NCBI GenBank assembly: GCA_003244185.1 | Contig: QHBT01000018.1 | Location: 1-64,000 of the forward strand | Length of the DNA stretch: 64,000 nt | Direction of reading: 5' to 3' | DNA from: Candidatus Dormiibacter spiritus | Lineage (GTDB): Bacteria; Chloroflexota; Dormibacteria; Dormibacterales; Dormibacteraceae | In this document: positions 16,237 through 24,232 of the stretch, piece after piece | How the letters are laid out: each line of letters begins with the position of its first letter | Position numbering within the stretch: the first letter of the stretch is position 1 | Notes under the pieces: model-generated | Seen by the model: only the letters and a program-made list of their open reading frames with translations | Told to the model about the DNA's origin: nothing | The model's database searches: none | Program-made: the position numbers and the translations under genes

Positions 16237-17922
16237 TCAGGCAGCAGGCGTCTCAGGCAGCTCCGCCTCCTCAGCCGTCAGCTCTCGGACGTACGTCGTC
16301 GCCCGCTCGGGAGCCAGGCGCACCCTCATCGCCAGGTAGTAGATCACGGCAGCGAAGATGGCCATCACCGCCATATCGACCCCGAAGCCCAACCAGCCCA
16401 AGGGGACCTTGACGCCGAAGAGCACTTCGGCCTTCTTCAAATCAAACGAGCTGAGAAAGGAAATCACGAGCAGCCCGATCAGCCAGGGCCAGAGCCAGCG
16501 GGCACCGTCCCAGTCCAGCGATGGACGCCGGTCGCGAGGCGTCGTGGCCAGGGAGATCGCCAACAGGGCGAATCCGATGAGGATCGCGACTATGAGCTTC
16601 CAAACCACCGCGAAGCTCGCGAACAGGATGAGCTCGTTGGCAACTATGAAGCCCAGTGGCGCCAGCACCGACGCGGCCGGCAGGCGAAACGGCCGGGGCC
16701 TGTCTGGTTCCTGCAGGCGCAGCGCTCCCACCGAAAGAGGAACCAGTGCATAGGTGATGACGGCAGCCGAGGAGATGAAGCCGACCAGTCCTCCCCAGCC
16801 GGGGAAGGGCAGGAAGACAAAGAGGCCCAGCACAAACGAAAGCACTATCGCTGTCAGTGGGACGCCGCGGGTGGTGAGCCCTGCGAAGAAGTCTGGGATG
16901 TAGCGGTTTCGAGCCAGGGCGAAGATTGTGCGGGCGGCGGCTGCCAGACTCAGCAGACCAGTTCCGCCTGGCGAAACCACAGCGTCGATGTAAAGCAGAA
17001 TCGCCAGCCAGCTCAATCCCAGCGTTTCGGCGAGTGCAGCGAAGGGCCCCAGAGTGCTGCCCTTGAATTGCAGCGCCGACCACCCCTTGCTGAGTGCGGA
17101 GGGCTGCAGAGCGGCGATGAAGGCAATCTGGAGCCCGATGTAGATGATGAAACCGATAGCCATTGAGCCGATCACCGCTAGAGGGATGTCGCGGCCGGGA
17201 TTCCGGCTCTCGGCACCGAAGGACACAGCGCCCTCAAAGCCTGTATAGGCGAAAACTATCCCGCCGGTCGACACTGCTATGAAGATGCCTTGGACTCCCA
17301 GGGGGATGAAACCGCCTCCGGCTGTGAAGTTCCCGGGGTGAAAGGAGACCACCACGAGCACTATCACCGTCAGCAGCGGGATGGCTATCTTCCACCAGAC
17401 GGCGTATTTATTGACCTCCGACATCCAGCGCACGCCTGCCACGTTCAGGATCGTGAAGAGGAACATGACTATCGCGGCCACACCCAGGCCGAGCAGCGTC
17501 AGGTTCCCGCTGCTGCCTGGCTGGAGCAGACCGGGGATGTAGTTCGACGCATAGGTGAGGGCGGCCTCGGTTTCGATCGGCGCCACGGTGACGGTGGCCA
17601 GGAAGAAAAACCAGCCGCTGGCGAAGCCGACCATGCTGCCGAAGGCAAAGTGCGGGAAGCGAACCAGGCCGCCGGCCACCGCGTACATGCCGCCCAACTC
17701 GGCCAAGTTGAGGCCCAGAATCAGGATCGCAATCGCTCCGATCAGCCAGGAGAGAAGCGCGGCCGGTCCCGCGATCTCGGCGCCCTTCAGCGCACCGAAG
17801 AGCCAGCCGGAGCCGATGACTATGCCGACCGAGGTGAAGAGAATGCCGATAGGACCGATTTCGCGGCGCATCCGCCGCTGCGTCTCGGGCCGAGCCTCGC
17901 TGGGCTGAGAGGTGACGGTCAT
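16237..17922 (-). CDS. APC superfamily amino acid permease
   Basis: A 561-residue transporter with about twelve to fourteen membrane segments. The first segment carries the APC motif GIVIGSGWLFGAL; later come PIETEAALTY and GFEGAVSFGAESRNPGRDIPLAVIGS, the latter the hallmark segment of amino acid/polyamine/organocation permeases. I choose ATG 17920-17922 because GGAGGGAG lies just before it; a TTG five codons upstream would include that ribosome site inside the coding region. Substrate not predictable. It converges on the DUF3147 pair. Confidence 0.9.
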   Translation of the reverse strand: MTVTSQPSEARPETQRRMRREIGPIGILFTSVGIVIGSGWLFGALKGAEIAGPAALLSWLIGAIAILILGLNLAELGGMYAVAGGLVRFPHFAFGSMVGFASGWFFFLATVTVAPIETEAALTYASNYIPGLLQPGSSGNLTLLGLGVAAIVMFLFTILNVAGVRWMSEVNKYAVWWKIAIPLLTVIVLVVVSFHPGNFTAGGGFIPLGVQGIFIAVSTGGIVFAYTGFEGAVSFGAESRNPGRDIPLAVIGSMAIGFIIYIGLQIAFIAALQPSALSKGWSALQFKGSTLGPFAALAETLGLSWLAILLYIDAVVSPGGTGLLSLAAAARTIFALARNRYIPDFFAGLTTRGVPLTAIVLSFVLGLFVFLPFPGWGGLVGFISSAAVITYALVPLSVGALRLQEPDRPRPFRLPAASVLAPLGFIVANELILFASFAVVWKLIVAILIGFALLAISLATTPRDRRPSLDWDGARWLWPWLIGLLVISFLSSFDLKKAEVLFGVKVPLGWLGFGVDMAVMAIFAAVIYYLAMRVRLAPERATTYVRELTAEEAELPETPAA

Positions 17923-17982
17923 GTGATCTCCCTCCAAAAACCTTGCACGAGCTTGCAGCTACGCAGCCACCACAATCACTGG

Positions 17983-18192
17983 CTAAGACAGGAAGATCAC
18001 GCTGCCATTGTTGTGGCTAATGACCAAGACGCCTTCCGCCCCCTGCTCTGTGCGAATATGGTACACGAGGGGATGCAGCGTGTCATCCATCTCGACCGAG
18101 CGCCCATCCCAGCGCTTATGGAGGGCGAGAGCCGAAGCAAAGTTGAAGTTCGCAGCGAATACCGCGCCTGTCCGAACGACTGGCGCACCGAA
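17983..18192 (-). other. Open minus-strand frame without a start, possible gene remnant
   Basis: Between the permease and the universal stress gene one minus-strand frame is open for about 70 codons to a TAG at 17983-17985. It reads like real protein in its last part (MDDTLHPLVYHIRTEQ, then VLVISHNNGSVIFLS) but has no ATG, GTG or TTG near its beginning and runs antisense into the start of the universal stress gene. It may be a truncated gene or chance; the region otherwise holds only the divergent upstream sequences. Confidence 0.2.
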
Positions 18193-18204
18193 GGGGATGC
18201 AGCC

Positions 18205-18618
18205 ATGAAGATCTTGGTAGGTTATGACGGCTCGGTCGAATCCAGGCGGGCAGTGGAATGGGCCTCGCGAATTGCCGCGGGAGATGCTGACGGCTCAGTC
18301 ACGGTGATCGGCGTCGCAACTGCATTGGAGCTCTCGCCCCGGATCCGCGACGCCGAGGATCCCGCCGGGGACTCCTCAGTCCGCCAGACTCAGCTGGACG
18401 AAGCCACTGCGCTGCTCAGGGAAGCGGGCGTGACAGGTCAGACTGTGATGCGAGCGGGGCGGCCCGCCGAAGAGATCCTGGACATGGCGGACGAGGGAGG
18501 CTTCGACCTGATAGTCATCGGCCATCGGGGCGTCTCCCGAGCCCAGCGATTCCTGATGGGCTCCGTCTCGGAGCGAGTCGTCCGACACGCCTCCCGACCG
18601 GTCCTCGTCGCCCGCTGA
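18205..18618 (+). CDS. Universal stress protein (UspA family)
   Basis: The protein has 137 residues from ATG 18205. It starts MKILVGYDGSVESRRAVEWA and ends with the ATP-binding signature GHRGVSRAQRFLMGSVSERVVRHASRPVLV (G-x2-G-x9-G-S), so it is probably of the nucleotide-binding type. A much longer reading from 17290 is open only because it runs antisense to the permease. No operon partner is seen. Role: probably stress-responsive, as for the family. Confidence 0.92.
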   Translation: MKILVGYDGSVESRRAVEWASRIAAGDADGSVTVIGVATALELSPRIRDAEDPAGDSSVRQTQLDEATALLREAGVTGQTVMRAGRPAEEILDMADEGGFDLIVIGHRGVSRAQRFLMGSVSERVVRHASRPVLVAR

Positions 18619-18778
18619 GAGGAGAGGACCGCCCGAGAGTGGGGGAGGAGAAGACGCCGCGGCCCCTCCGCCGACGCACTTCTGGACGTTCGTGGCGCAC
18701 TGTCGCGGAACCGCTGAAGGGGCGCCCTTCGGCCTTCGGGTGGCTGGCGGCCCGGTGGGCAGTGGTTAGACTCGGCCT

Positions 18779-19354
18779 GTGAGCGGTGCCGCGCAGAGCC
18801 AGATCATCGGCCTGCTGATGATGGTCTTCTTCATGGGCATCGGGCTACGCCGGCGGATGCGGCCCCAGCCGGTCAGGCCCGGTCGGATAGCTGTTTCGGG
18901 CCTCATCATCGTTCTGCTGCTGGGCAGCAGCCTTGCCTTCACCGGCTCCCGGATCCTCTCTGATACCTGGGCGCTGCTCCTGGCTCCTGTGTTTTTGGTC
19001 ATTGGCGGGGCCGTCGGCTGGTATCTGGTCAGGACCATGAAGTTTTGGACCGACCCCGGCACCGGCGCCCTCTGGATGCAGGGAGGCGTTCTCTTCGCCC
19101 TGATCCTGCTGGGCACTATCGCTCTTCGCTTCGGCGCCCGGGCTCTGCTGACCGGCAACGCCTTCAGCGGTGGCTACGGCAGCAACCCGTACAGCGCCAC
19201 CGGCTACTCGGGCCCGCATGGGTTCCTCTACGACCTGTCCGCCGACTTCCTATTCCTCAGCCTCGGCCTTTGGGCGGCACGTGCCGGCTCCCTTCTGCTC
19301 CGGTACAGAGGGCACACAGCTGCCAACGCCCCGGCAGGAATCGAAAGCACTTAA
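18779..19354 (+). CDS. CcdC-like membrane protein (DUF1453 type)
   Basis: GTG 18779 begins a 191-residue protein with about five membrane segments (SQIIGLLMMVFFMGIGLRRR, ISGLIIVLLLG-like, LLAPVFLVIGGAVGWYLVR, WMQGGVLFALILLG, FLFLSLGLWAARAGSLLL). The order VGWYLVRTMKFWTD followed by a gain of aromatic loops resembles CcdC-like proteins. A TAGACT hexamer (18766-18771) lies seven bases before the start, another leaderless-type promoter. Function unknown. Confidence 0.65.
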   Translation: MSGAAQSQIIGLLMMVFFMGIGLRRRMRPQPVRPGRIAVSGLIIVLLLGSSLAFTGSRILSDTWALLLAPVFLVIGGAVGWYLVRTMKFWTDPGTGALWMQGGVLFALILLGTIALRFGARALLTGNAFSGGYGSNPYSATGYSGPHGFLYDLSADFLFLSLGLWAARAGSLLLRYRGHTAANAPAGIEST

Positions 19355-19589
19355 GTCAGGACTTGCTTTCTCGCCGGAGCCTTGCGTTTCGGCGGCTCCG
19401 GGCCGCCGAACCTGTTCCCACTGCACCACTGCCGGCCGGGCGGCAAAGCGAGATTGCGGTGGGGAACGGAACCGGAAGCAAGCACGAATCGGAGACACAG
19501 GTTGCTAACGATAATGACCGTTTACCGTAGCAGTAGAGCGAGGCCAAGCGTGCTCGGGACTGGGCGGAAGCCAAGCCTGGAGTGGCCGA

Positions 19590-19793
19590 TCAGTGGCGGT
19601 GGGCACCGGAAAGCCAGCGAAGCGCGGGGATCTTTCTGGCCCAGCCGGGCAGTTCCGGTGCATCCGGCCGAGGCGGCGCGCCGGCCGGAGTGGATTCGGC
19701 GCCGTTGTCTTCAAGGATCAGTCGGGCAACGTCGTTGGCCGGCCTCGACCCGTCAGCCAGCGCCGGAACCGGGTTTGGCACCGCCAGCAGCAC
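19590..19793 (-). CDS. Small hypothetical protein, second gene of an SOS-type unit
   Basis: GTG 19793 lies ten bases after the stop of the preceding gene (19803) and opens a 67-residue frame ending at TGA 19590-19592. It is Pro/Ala-rich with no motif I recognise (ILEDNGAESTPAGAPP in the middle). Codon use is typical for the window. It is listed because it is close-spaced behind a LexA-controlled gene; it could equally be non-coding. The 235 bases from 19355 to 19589 beyond it hold no gene I can support, only a 7-bp GC hairpin at 19390-19408. Confidence 0.35.
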   Translation of the reverse strand: MLLAVPNPVPALADGSRPANDVARLILEDNGAESTPAGAPPRPDAPELPGWARKIPALRWLSGAHRH

Positions 19794-19802
19794 CCCCAGC
19801 TG

Positions 19803-20210
19803 TCAGGCCGGTCGCCTGAGAGGCGTCTCTGCCACTTTCAACCAGGCCCGCATTGTATCCGGCTGTGTGCTCTCGAGGCCTCGGAGCAGCAGCAGCAGCG
19901 ATACGCAAGACTCCCGGAAGTCCGCGTCGAGCAGCAGCGGGTCCGCAGCCGGCTGCTCCAAGCTGACGCAAGGCCCAGCCAGCTCGCTGATCGATCGCGT
20001 CACTCGGCTGCGCAGCGGTCCGAGATCAGTGCCGGCGCGCGCCACTTCGGCCCGCCAGGACTCCTGCACATCGGCGACTGCCTTCAGCAGTTTGCGAACC
20101 GCTGCCGACGCCAGCCGCGGATCGGTGCCCGGCGCGGCCAAGCGCTCTGCCAGCTCGCCGTGGAGCCGGAGCAGTCGCTGCAGACGGAGCTGGGTCATCA
20201 GCGTGTGCAT
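19803..20210 (-). CDS. Unknown all-helical protein under a LexA-type promoter
   Basis: A 135-residue protein predicted almost wholly helical and rich in Leu, Arg and Ala (for example LLRLHGELAERLAA and VSLLLLLRGLESTQP). I recognise no family. The ATG at 20210 coincides with the transcription start expected from the promoter at 20217-20245, whose spacer holds a perfect LexA box; the mRNA would be leaderless. This predicts induction by DNA damage, in the same manner as the LysM gene at 12839. Candidate roles such as a damage-checkpoint or repair accessory are speculation. Confidence 0.65.
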   Translation of the reverse strand: MHTLMTQLRLQRLLRLHGELAERLAAPGTDPRLASAAVRKLLKAVADVQESWRAEVARAGTDLGPLRSRVTRSISELAGPCVSLEQPAADPLLLDADFRESCVSLLLLLRGLESTQPDTMRAWLKVAETPLRRPA

Positions 20211-20216
20211 GCTTCC

Positions 20217-20245
20217 AGCCTAGACGAACATGCGTTCGCTGTCAA
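20217..20245 (-). promoter_or_regulatory. LexA-controlled promoter
   Basis: Minus strand: -35 TTGACA (20245-20240), 17-base spacer, -10 TAGGCT (20222-20217). A perfect box CGAAC-ATGC-GTTCG lies in the spacer at 20225-20238, exactly the geometry seen in front of the LysM gene. The -35 overlaps the end of the tetR gene. Expected transcription start is about 20210, the A of the ATG. Confidence 0.82.
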
Positions 20246-20883
20246 GACCCGAATCGGCGTTCTCCAGGCTTCCGACCACCGCTGCCGAAGACCAGACCCA
20301 GCTGCTCCGCCAGGCGGGCCGGGTCGACGCTTCCTCCCTCTCTCAGCGCGGCTCCCACGACCTCGTTGACGGCTCCCACCACGGCTCGGGACCAAACGGT
20401 GGCGTCGACCGCTTGGAAGTCACCCGCGGCGCGGCCGCGCCGCACCTCTTCTTCGACCAATGCGGCGAAGGCGGCATGCAGCGTTGCTCTTACAGTCTCG
20501 ATCTCCGCCGCGAGACCTACCGACTCGACCAGGAGCAGGCGCGCGACCGCCGCCCGTCGGAAGCAGGCGGCCACGAAGCCGTGAATGCCCGCCGCGATCT
20601 TGGCCCGATGGTCCCCCCCACTCCGCAGTGCAGCTTCCTGGGCGGCCGCCAGGAGCTGGCCGCCCTCCTGCTCCAAGAGAACGCGAAAGCAGTGCTCTTT
20701 GGAGCCGAAGCTGGCGTAGAAGGCGCTCTTCGACGTTCGGGCGGCGGCCACCACCTGGTCCACAGACGTCTCATGGAAGCCCTGGCCGGCAAAGAGCGCC
20801 AGGGCCGCTGCCAGCAGGCGCTGGTGACGGTCCTGGCGCCGCTGGGAGAGGCGCGGGGCGGCCGGGGCACGGCCGCTGAGCAC
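20242..20883 (-). CDS. TetR family transcriptional regulator
   Basis: From GTG 20883 the protein has 213 residues. The N-terminal helix-turn-helix reads ALALFAGQGFHETSVDQVVAAARTSKSAFYASFGSKEHCF, a standard TetR domain; the rest is the helical ligand domain. A longer reading from 20985 overlaps the acyl-CoA dehydrogenase gene and lacks family support; GTG 20883 lies five bases after that gene's stop, so the two form an operon. The palindrome at 22111-22132 upstream of the pair is its likely operator. By context the ligand may be an acyl-CoA. Confidence 0.88.
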   Translation of the reverse strand: MLSGRAPAAPRLSQRRQDRHQRLLAAALALFAGQGFHETSVDQVVAAARTSKSAFYASFGSKEHCFRVLLEQEGGQLLAAAQEAALRSGGDHRAKIAAGIHGFVAACFRRAAVARLLLVESVGLAAEIETVRATLHAAFAALVEEEVRRGRAAGDFQAVDATVWSRAVVGAVNEVVGAALREGGSVDPARLAEQLGLVFGSGGRKPGERRFGS

Positions 20884-20887
20884 TATC

Positions 20888-22081
20888 TCAAATCCCTGCC
20901 AGCGTCCGGCTGATGACCACCCGTTGAATCTCGGAAGTCCCCTCGAAGATGGTGTAGATCTTGGCGTCACGGTGCCATTTCTCAACCGGAAAGTCGCGGA
21001 TGTAGCCGTAGCCGCCGCAGATCTGGATCGCCTCGTCGGTCACCTTGACGGCGACTTCACTCGCCTTGAGCTTGGCCATCGAGCCTTCGGCGTGCTCAAA
21101 GCGAGCTTCGTTCTTGCCTTCCCAGAGAGCGCGCCAGATGAGTCCCCGGGCTGCCTCGATCTCCAGCGCCATGTCAGCGAGTTTGAAGGCGATGGCCTGG
21201 TTGTCGATCAGCGGGCGGCCGAACTGCCTGCGCTCCTTCGCGTATCGCAGTGCAAATTCGAATGCCGCCCGAGCCACGCCGAGGGCCTGGGCGCCCACTA
21301 TCGGCCGGGTGGTCTCGAAGGTCTTCATGGCCACGTTGGAGCGAGAGGAGACGCCCTCCCGAGCGCGCCGCAGCCGCGCCTCCAAGCGATCTTCGCCGCC
21401 CAGCAGGCAGTCGGTCGGGACGCGGACGTCATCGAGCAGGACCTCTGCTGTATGCGAGGCGCGGATCCCCATCTTCTTTTCCTTCTTGCCCTGGCGCAGA
21501 CCTGGCGTGGCCTTGGGGACGACGAAGGAGGCGTGACCGCGGCTGCCGAGTGCCGGGTCCACGCTGGCGACCACAACGTGGACGTCGGCTATGCCACCGT
21601 TGGTGATGAACACCTTCTGCCCGTTCAGCACCCAGTCGCCGTTCTGCTTCACAGCTCGCGACTTGTAGGCGCCGACGTCTGAGCCGGCGTCCGCCTCGGT
21701 TGCGCAGAATGCACCCAGGGCAGGCTCGCGGGCGCTGCCGTAACAGGCGGGAATCCAGGTTGCGATCTGCTCAGGTGTGCCCTGAGCGAAGATCGCGGCC
21801 ACCGGCAGCCCGGTGCCCTGGATGGCCAGGGCAATGCCCGCGCAGCCCCAGCACAGCTCCTCCGCCACGATCGCCGGCAGGATCCCTGTCTCATCCTGGA
21901 AGCCCTGGAAGATGAATTCCGGCGAGTAGATGCCCAGATCGGCCGCCTTGCGCACCACGTCCCACGGGAATTCCTCAGTCTCGTCGTAGTGAGGCGCCAC
22001 CGGCCGGATCTCCTTCTCGGCGAACTGGTGCACCCAGTCGCGCATCTCGCGCTGCTCTTCCGTCAGTTGAAAGGAGATCAT
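20888..22081 (-). CDS. Acyl-CoA dehydrogenase
   Basis: From ATG 22081 (MISFQLTEEQREMRDWVHQFAEKE) the protein has 397 residues, the normal length for the medium/short-chain acyl-CoA dehydrogenase family. FAD and substrate motifs include AFCATEADAGSDVGA, VFITNGGIADV, KMGIRASHTAEVLLDDVRVP, YAKERRQFGRPL and the catalytic-base region YTIFEGTSEIQ. An upstream extension to 22249 has no family support. It precedes the TetR gene, and a 22-bp palindrome sits 30 bases upstream of its start. Substrate chain type is not determined. Confidence 0.93.
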   Translation of the reverse strand: MISFQLTEEQREMRDWVHQFAEKEIRPVAPHYDETEEFPWDVVRKAADLGIYSPEFIFQGFQDETGILPAIVAEELCWGCAGIALAIQGTGLPVAAIFAQGTPEQIATWIPACYGSAREPALGAFCATEADAGSDVGAYKSRAVKQNGDWVLNGQKVFITNGGIADVHVVVASVDPALGSRGHASFVVPKATPGLRQGKKEKKMGIRASHTAEVLLDDVRVPTDCLLGGEDRLEARLRRAREGVSSRSNVAMKTFETTRPIVGAQALGVARAAFEFALRYAKERRQFGRPLIDNQAIAFKLADMALEIEAARGLIWRALWEGKNEARFEHAEGSMAKLKASEVAVKVTDEAIQICGGYGYIRDFPVEKWHRDAKIYTIFEGTSEIQRVVISRTLAGI

Positions 22082-22110
22082 GCAAACCCTCGTTCGGTCC
22101 TGCCAGGAGA

Positions 22111-22132
22111 AGTACTGGTACGTACTAGTACT
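22111..22132. promoter_or_regulatory. Palindromic operator upstream of the acyl-CoA dehydrogenase/tetR operon
   Basis: A 22-bp inverted repeat with outer arms AGTACT and AGTACT and a self-complementary core GTACGTAC; only one base pair of the eleven (the seventh, G opposite T) fails. It lies 30 bases before the acyl-CoA dehydrogenase start, where a TetR repressor would block transcription. Assignment to the adjacent TetR protein is inference from position. Confidence 0.7.
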
Positions 22133-22188
22133 GCTCAAGTCTAACTGCCTCCCCTGGTCGCCGACCGCCGGGACGCGGGAAGGCCGAC

Positions 22189-22590
22189 TCAGGTCTGAGC
22201 GCCGGTCTCGTCGACCGGCGTCTGGGGCACTCTCTTGCGGCGCGGCCACAGGCGATAGGCGGAAAAGAGGAGGAAGGCGCCGAACACGCGCGCCAGCACC
22301 TCACCGTGCAGCCAGAGAGCGAGGGTGGCCCCAAAGATCACGACCAGAGCTCCCGCCACGCCCATGATGAGGGCTTGCTTCAGCGCGACATTGCCGCTGC
22401 GGGAGTGAGTCAGCGCGCCCACTATCGAGGTCGGCAGGATCGCGGCCAGCGACGTGCCCTGGGCCAGGTGCTGCTCGAACTTGAAGCCGATCACCATGAT
22501 CGGCACCAGCAGGACTCCCCCACCTATGCCTATCAGCCCGCTGACGACGCCGACGAGAAAACCGCTGGTCACCGCCAGCACATCGCTCAA
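22189..22590 (-). CDS. TauE/SafE family exporter, second half-protein
   Basis: From TTG 22590, which overlaps the stop of the preceding half (TTGA), the protein has 133 residues and about four membrane segments. It carries its own copy of the family motif in GVVSGLIGIGGGVLLVP and a QGTSLAAILPTSIVGALTH segment. TauE/SafE exporters normally consist of two such halves in one chain of about 250 residues; here each half is a separate gene, so a heterodimer is expected. Substrates in the family are sulfite or sulfonates and other organic anions; not determined here. Confidence 0.85.
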   Translation of the reverse strand: MSDVLAVTSGFLVGVVSGLIGIGGGVLLVPIMVIGFKFEQHLAQGTSLAAILPTSIVGALTHSRSGNVALKQALIMGVAGALVVIFGATLALWLHGEVLARVFGAFLLFSAYRLWPRRKRVPQTPVDETGAQT

Positions 22591-22964
22591 GGAAAGAGCA
22601 CCTGCTTCACGCCCACCACGCCAAGGACCACCGCCACCCCCCGCGCCAGCCATATGTCAGGCACCCGGGAAGTCAGCCGAGCGCCCACGAAGGCCCCGAA
22701 AACCCCACCGGCGGCCAGCAGCAGCGCAAAGCGGAAGTCCACCTGGGGCGCCCCGCGCCCACCGAGGAAACCGCCGAAGTAGTAGATCAGGATGCCGGCG
22801 ATGGAGATCGGCACTATGGCCGTGAGCGAGTTGGCGGTCGCCTCAACCTGGCGGGTCCGCGCCAGCATCACCTGCAGCGGCACCATCAGGAAGCCCCCAC
22901 CCACGCCGAGCAGCCCACTGAGCAGGCCGGCGATGACGCCGATGAAAGCGTAGACCCTGGCTAT
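22587..22964 (-). CDS. TauE/SafE family exporter, first half-protein (ATA start)
   Basis: The half reads ARVYAFIGVIAGLLSGLLGVGGGFLMVP and so on for 125 residues with about four membrane segments. The first in-frame GTG (22904) falls inside the conserved GLLGVGGG motif, and a TGA blocks extension upstream, so a non-standard start is needed. ATA 22964-22962 overlaps the previous gene's stop as ATAG, and AGGAGG lies four bases before it. This gives a normal hydrophobic N-terminus. Product family sure, start codon inferred. Confidence 0.82.
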   Translation of the reverse strand: MARVYAFIGVIAGLLSGLLGVGGGFLMVPLQVMLARTRQVEATANSLTAIVPISIAGILIYYFGGFLGGRGAPQVDFRFALLLAAGGVFGAFVGARLTSRVPDIWLARGVAVVLGVVGVKQVLFP

Positions 22965-24232
22965 CTGGCCTCCTCTCCGGCCGGGTCAGCTTCGATGGCT
23001 CGAACCAGCTCGCGCAGGAACGACTCCACGTCGGTCACCAGTCCAATCGACTGCCAGGTGCCGCGATCGGCCAGCTTGGTCACCACCGCCGGGTTGATAT
23101 CGACACAAACCGTGCGGACGGCAGCCGGAAGCATGTTGCCGGTCGCGATGGAGTGAAGCATGGTCGAGAGCATCAGCGCCAGCCGGACTCCAGGCTCGAA
23201 GTCGTCGCCACCCTGCCAGATGGCGGCCCGCATCCGGCGCTGCGCCTCGCCCATCTCAGTGATCACATCCGGCAGCGGGCCGTCGTCTCGGACACTTCCC
23301 CCGAGGACCACCTCCACGCCGTTGTCGATGGCTGTCTTCATGACGCCCGAGGTCAGCTGGCCCGACTCCACCATGGCCTCGAGGCTGCCTGCCGCCCGAA
23401 CCCGGTTGATGGCCCGCATGTGGTGCTCGTGGCCGTGCTCGATCGCCAGGCCACTCTTCAGATTCACCCCGAGCGCCGTTCCGAAGAGCGCCGCTTCGAC
23501 ATCGTGCACTGCTATGGCGTTGCCGGCGAAGAGCACCTGGACGTAGCCCAGCTCGATCAGCCGGGATAGGTAGTGGCCGGCGCCCGTGTGCACGACGCCC
23601 GGTCCACCCACCACCAGGATGCGACCTCCCGCGTCCCGCACCGCCTTCATCTCAGCCGCGATCTGGCCGATCAGGACGTTTTTCGGCTTTTCCGAGGAGA
23701 CCTCGCTGGACATGAAGCCGAAGATCTCCGTGTCGCGCGAGCGCTCACGGGGAGTGATCCGAACGCCTCTGTGGCCGACGACCACCTCGACTCCCGGCCT
23801 GGCGTCGTAGAAGGGGATGCACCAGGCCTTGCGCAGCTGACGGTCCACCGCCAATGCACAGTCCATCTCCTGTTTTGCCACCCGCACCCAGCCGCCGTCC
23901 AGGAGCACTGACGTGGGCATGTTGCTGGTGGAGTAGAAGCCCTCCGGGTAGACACCCTCCTGCTCCACTCGAGCGGTCTCGACAGGCTCGTCGTGCTCGG
24001 CTCGCGCGCCCAGGTCGCGAGCCCGGCGGACTATCTCGTCCAGCACCTGGGGCTGATCGGCAAAGACCTCGATCCGGCAGAGCGAGGGATCGTCGTTCCG
24101 CTGCCCGACCTTCAGCTCCCGGACCTCGAACGAGCCGCCCAGGTCCATGACCATGTCCATGAGCTGCGGCAGCATCATCGAGTCGATGATGTGGCCCTCC
24201 AACCGCAGCAGAGTCGAAGCGCGTTCGCTCAC
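22961..24232 (-). CDS. TIGR00300 (LOR/SDH) family protein, ornithine cyclodeaminase-like
   Basis: From GTG 24232, overlapping the pyrF stop (GTGA), the protein has 423 residues and spans the LOR/SDH conserved region. An N-terminal ferredoxin-like part (HIIDSMMLPQLMDMVMDLGG) is followed by a Rossmann-type part with GGRILVVGGPGVVHTGAG and LFAGNAIAVHDVEAALFGTALG. Archaeal and cyanobacterial members act as ornithine cyclodeaminases giving proline. There is no arginine dihydrolase domain here as in AgrE/ArgZ. Function assigned by family only. It is coupled to pyrF upstream and to the TauE halves downstream. Confidence 0.8.
   Translation of the reverse strand: MSERASTLLRLEGHIIDSMMLPQLMDMVMDLGGSFEVRELKVGQRNDDPSLCRIEVFADQPQVLDEIVRRARDLGARAEHDEPVETARVEQEGVYPEGFYSTSNMPTSVLLDGGWVRVAKQEMDCALAVDRQLRKAWCIPFYDARPGVEVVVGHRGVRITPRERSRDTEIFGFMSSEVSSEKPKNVLIGQIAAEMKAVRDAGGRILVVGGPGVVHTGAGHYLSRLIELGYVQVLFAGNAIAVHDVEAALFGTALGVNLKSGLAIEHGHEHHMRAINRVRAAGSLEAMVESGQLTSGVMKTAIDNGVEVVLGGSVRDDGPLPDVITEMGEAQRRMRAAIWQGGDDFEPGVRLALMLSTMLHSIATGNMLPAAVRTVCVDINPAVVTKLADRGTWQSIGLVTDVESFLRELVRAIEADPAGEEAR

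Noticed and set aside
16090-17166. 358-codon plus-strand frame opposite the permease
   Set aside because: Reverse complement of membrane segments gives Gln/Glu/Arg-rich nonsense; the permease reading is clearly real.
17290-18618. 442-residue version of the universal stress protein
   Set aside because: The upstream 305 codons are antisense to the permease; the family start is ATG 18205.
22083-22096. One-mismatch LexA box (CAAAC-CCTC-GTTCG) before the acyl-CoA dehydrogenase gene
   Set aside because: Not positioned within a recognisable promoter spacer; single-mismatch boxes occur by chance, so no SOS control is claimed.
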